Shown here: in pieces, positions 6,756 to 6,944 of the stretch | How positions within the stretch are numbered: position 1 is the first letter of the stretch | Layout of the letters: every line of letters starts with the position of its first letter | Assembly: GCA_021792815.1 (NCBI GenBank) | Contig: JAJYTX010000142.1 | Location: 1-6,944 of the forward strand | Direction: 5' to 3' | Source: Pseudomonadota bacterium | GTDB lineage: Bacteria; Pseudomonadota; Gammaproteobacteria; Steroidobacterales; Steroidobacteraceae | Length of the DNA stretch: 6,944 nucleotides | Translations under genes and position numbers: made by a program | The notes under the pieces: model-generated | The model's database searches: none | What the model was told of the DNA's origin: nothing | The model's input: the letters and a program-made list of their open reading frames with translations, nothing else

Positions 6756-6944
6756 GCGGCGCCGCTGAGGCCCGTGAGGGCGGGCCGGCGCGGATCGCCG
6801 GAGTCGATGAGGCCGGACGCGGGCCTCTGGCCGGACCGGTGGTGGCCGCCGCGGTGATTCTCGATCCGCAGCGGCCCATCGAGGGCCTCGCCGATTCGAA
6901 GCAGCTGCCGGAGCGCGAGCGCAATCGGCTCGCGGGCCTCATTC
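6752..6944 (+). CDS. rnhB: Ribonuclease HII RnhB, 5' part (cut by window end)
   Basis: RNase HII cleaves RNA in RNA-DNA hybrids and 5' of single ribonucleotides misincorporated in DNA, starting ribonucleotide excision repair. Only the first 64 residues are inside the window. After about 14 variable residues comes [17 protein letters not shown] (15-31), the family signature, with D19 and E20 as metal-binding active-site residues. It continues with AAVILDP and the GLADSKQL segment near 47-54, both close to E. coli RnhB. The later catalytic aspartates lie beyond the window. The GTG at 6752 is preferred because of its ribosome binding site and 4-nt overlap with lpxB; an ATG at 6713 is in frame. 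In E. coli rnhB also follows lpxB. The frame is open to the window edge, so this is a truncation by the window and not evidence of a pseudogene. Confidence 0.95.
   Translation, partial: MSGAAEAREGGPARIAGVDEAGRGPLAGPVVAAAVILDPQRPIEGLADSKQLPERERNRLAGLI

Noticed and set aside
1..6944. Mobile elements, CRISPR arrays, tRNA or rRNA genes, phage genes or a novel defence system
   Set aside because: None were seen on either strand; nearly all bases from 124 onward are covered by one conserved housekeeping cluster.

Overview
The window is a high-GC (roughly two-thirds G+C by eye) chromosomal stretch carrying the conserved outer-membrane biogenesis cluster bamA - skp - lpxD - fabZ - lpxA - lpxB - rnhB, all on the + strand. 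This order is the one found in Gammaproteobacteria such as Escherichia coli (rseP-bamA-skp-lpxD-fabZ-lpxA-lpxB-rnhB). Together with the high GC and the protein sequences, it points to a high-GC gammaproteobacterium, possibly near the Xanthomonadales, Nevskiales or Steroidobacterales. That placement is inference from gene order and from remembered family sequences; no search was run.

Layout: 1-123 is an upstream segment without a recognised gene. 124-2571 encodes BamA, the core outer-membrane protein insertase. 2572-2684 is the only sizeable intergenic gap; it contains short inverted and direct repeats and ends in a good ribosome binding site for skp. 2685-3233 encodes the periplasmic chaperone Skp/OmpH. 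From 3250 to the window end, lpxD, fabZ, lpxA, lpxB and the 5' part of rnhB are packed with overlaps of 8, 4, 4 and 4 nt, which implies one transcript with translational coupling.

How the genes work together: Skp carries unfolded outer-membrane proteins across the periplasm to BamA, which folds them into the outer membrane. LpxA, LpxD and LpxB perform the first, third and fourth steps of lipid A synthesis (LpxC and LpxH act between them and are encoded elsewhere). FabZ uses the same (3R)-hydroxyacyl-ACP pool as LpxA and LpxD for fatty-acid elongation, so the cluster joins phospholipid supply, lipopolysaccharide supply and protein insertion for one membrane. RnhB (RNase HII) is a nucleic-acid enzyme that commonly sits at the end of this cluster.

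All catalytic residues that could be checked are present, and no frameshift, insertion sequence, RNA gene, CRISPR array or sign of horizontal transfer was seen. I find no undescribed system here. The points worth a second look are modest: possible RNA structure and a repeat in the skp leader, residues suggesting the acyl-chain choice of LpxA and LpxD, ambiguous starts for lpxB and rnhB, a weak lpxD ribosome binding site, and an unidentified open frame that ends exactly on the bamA start.
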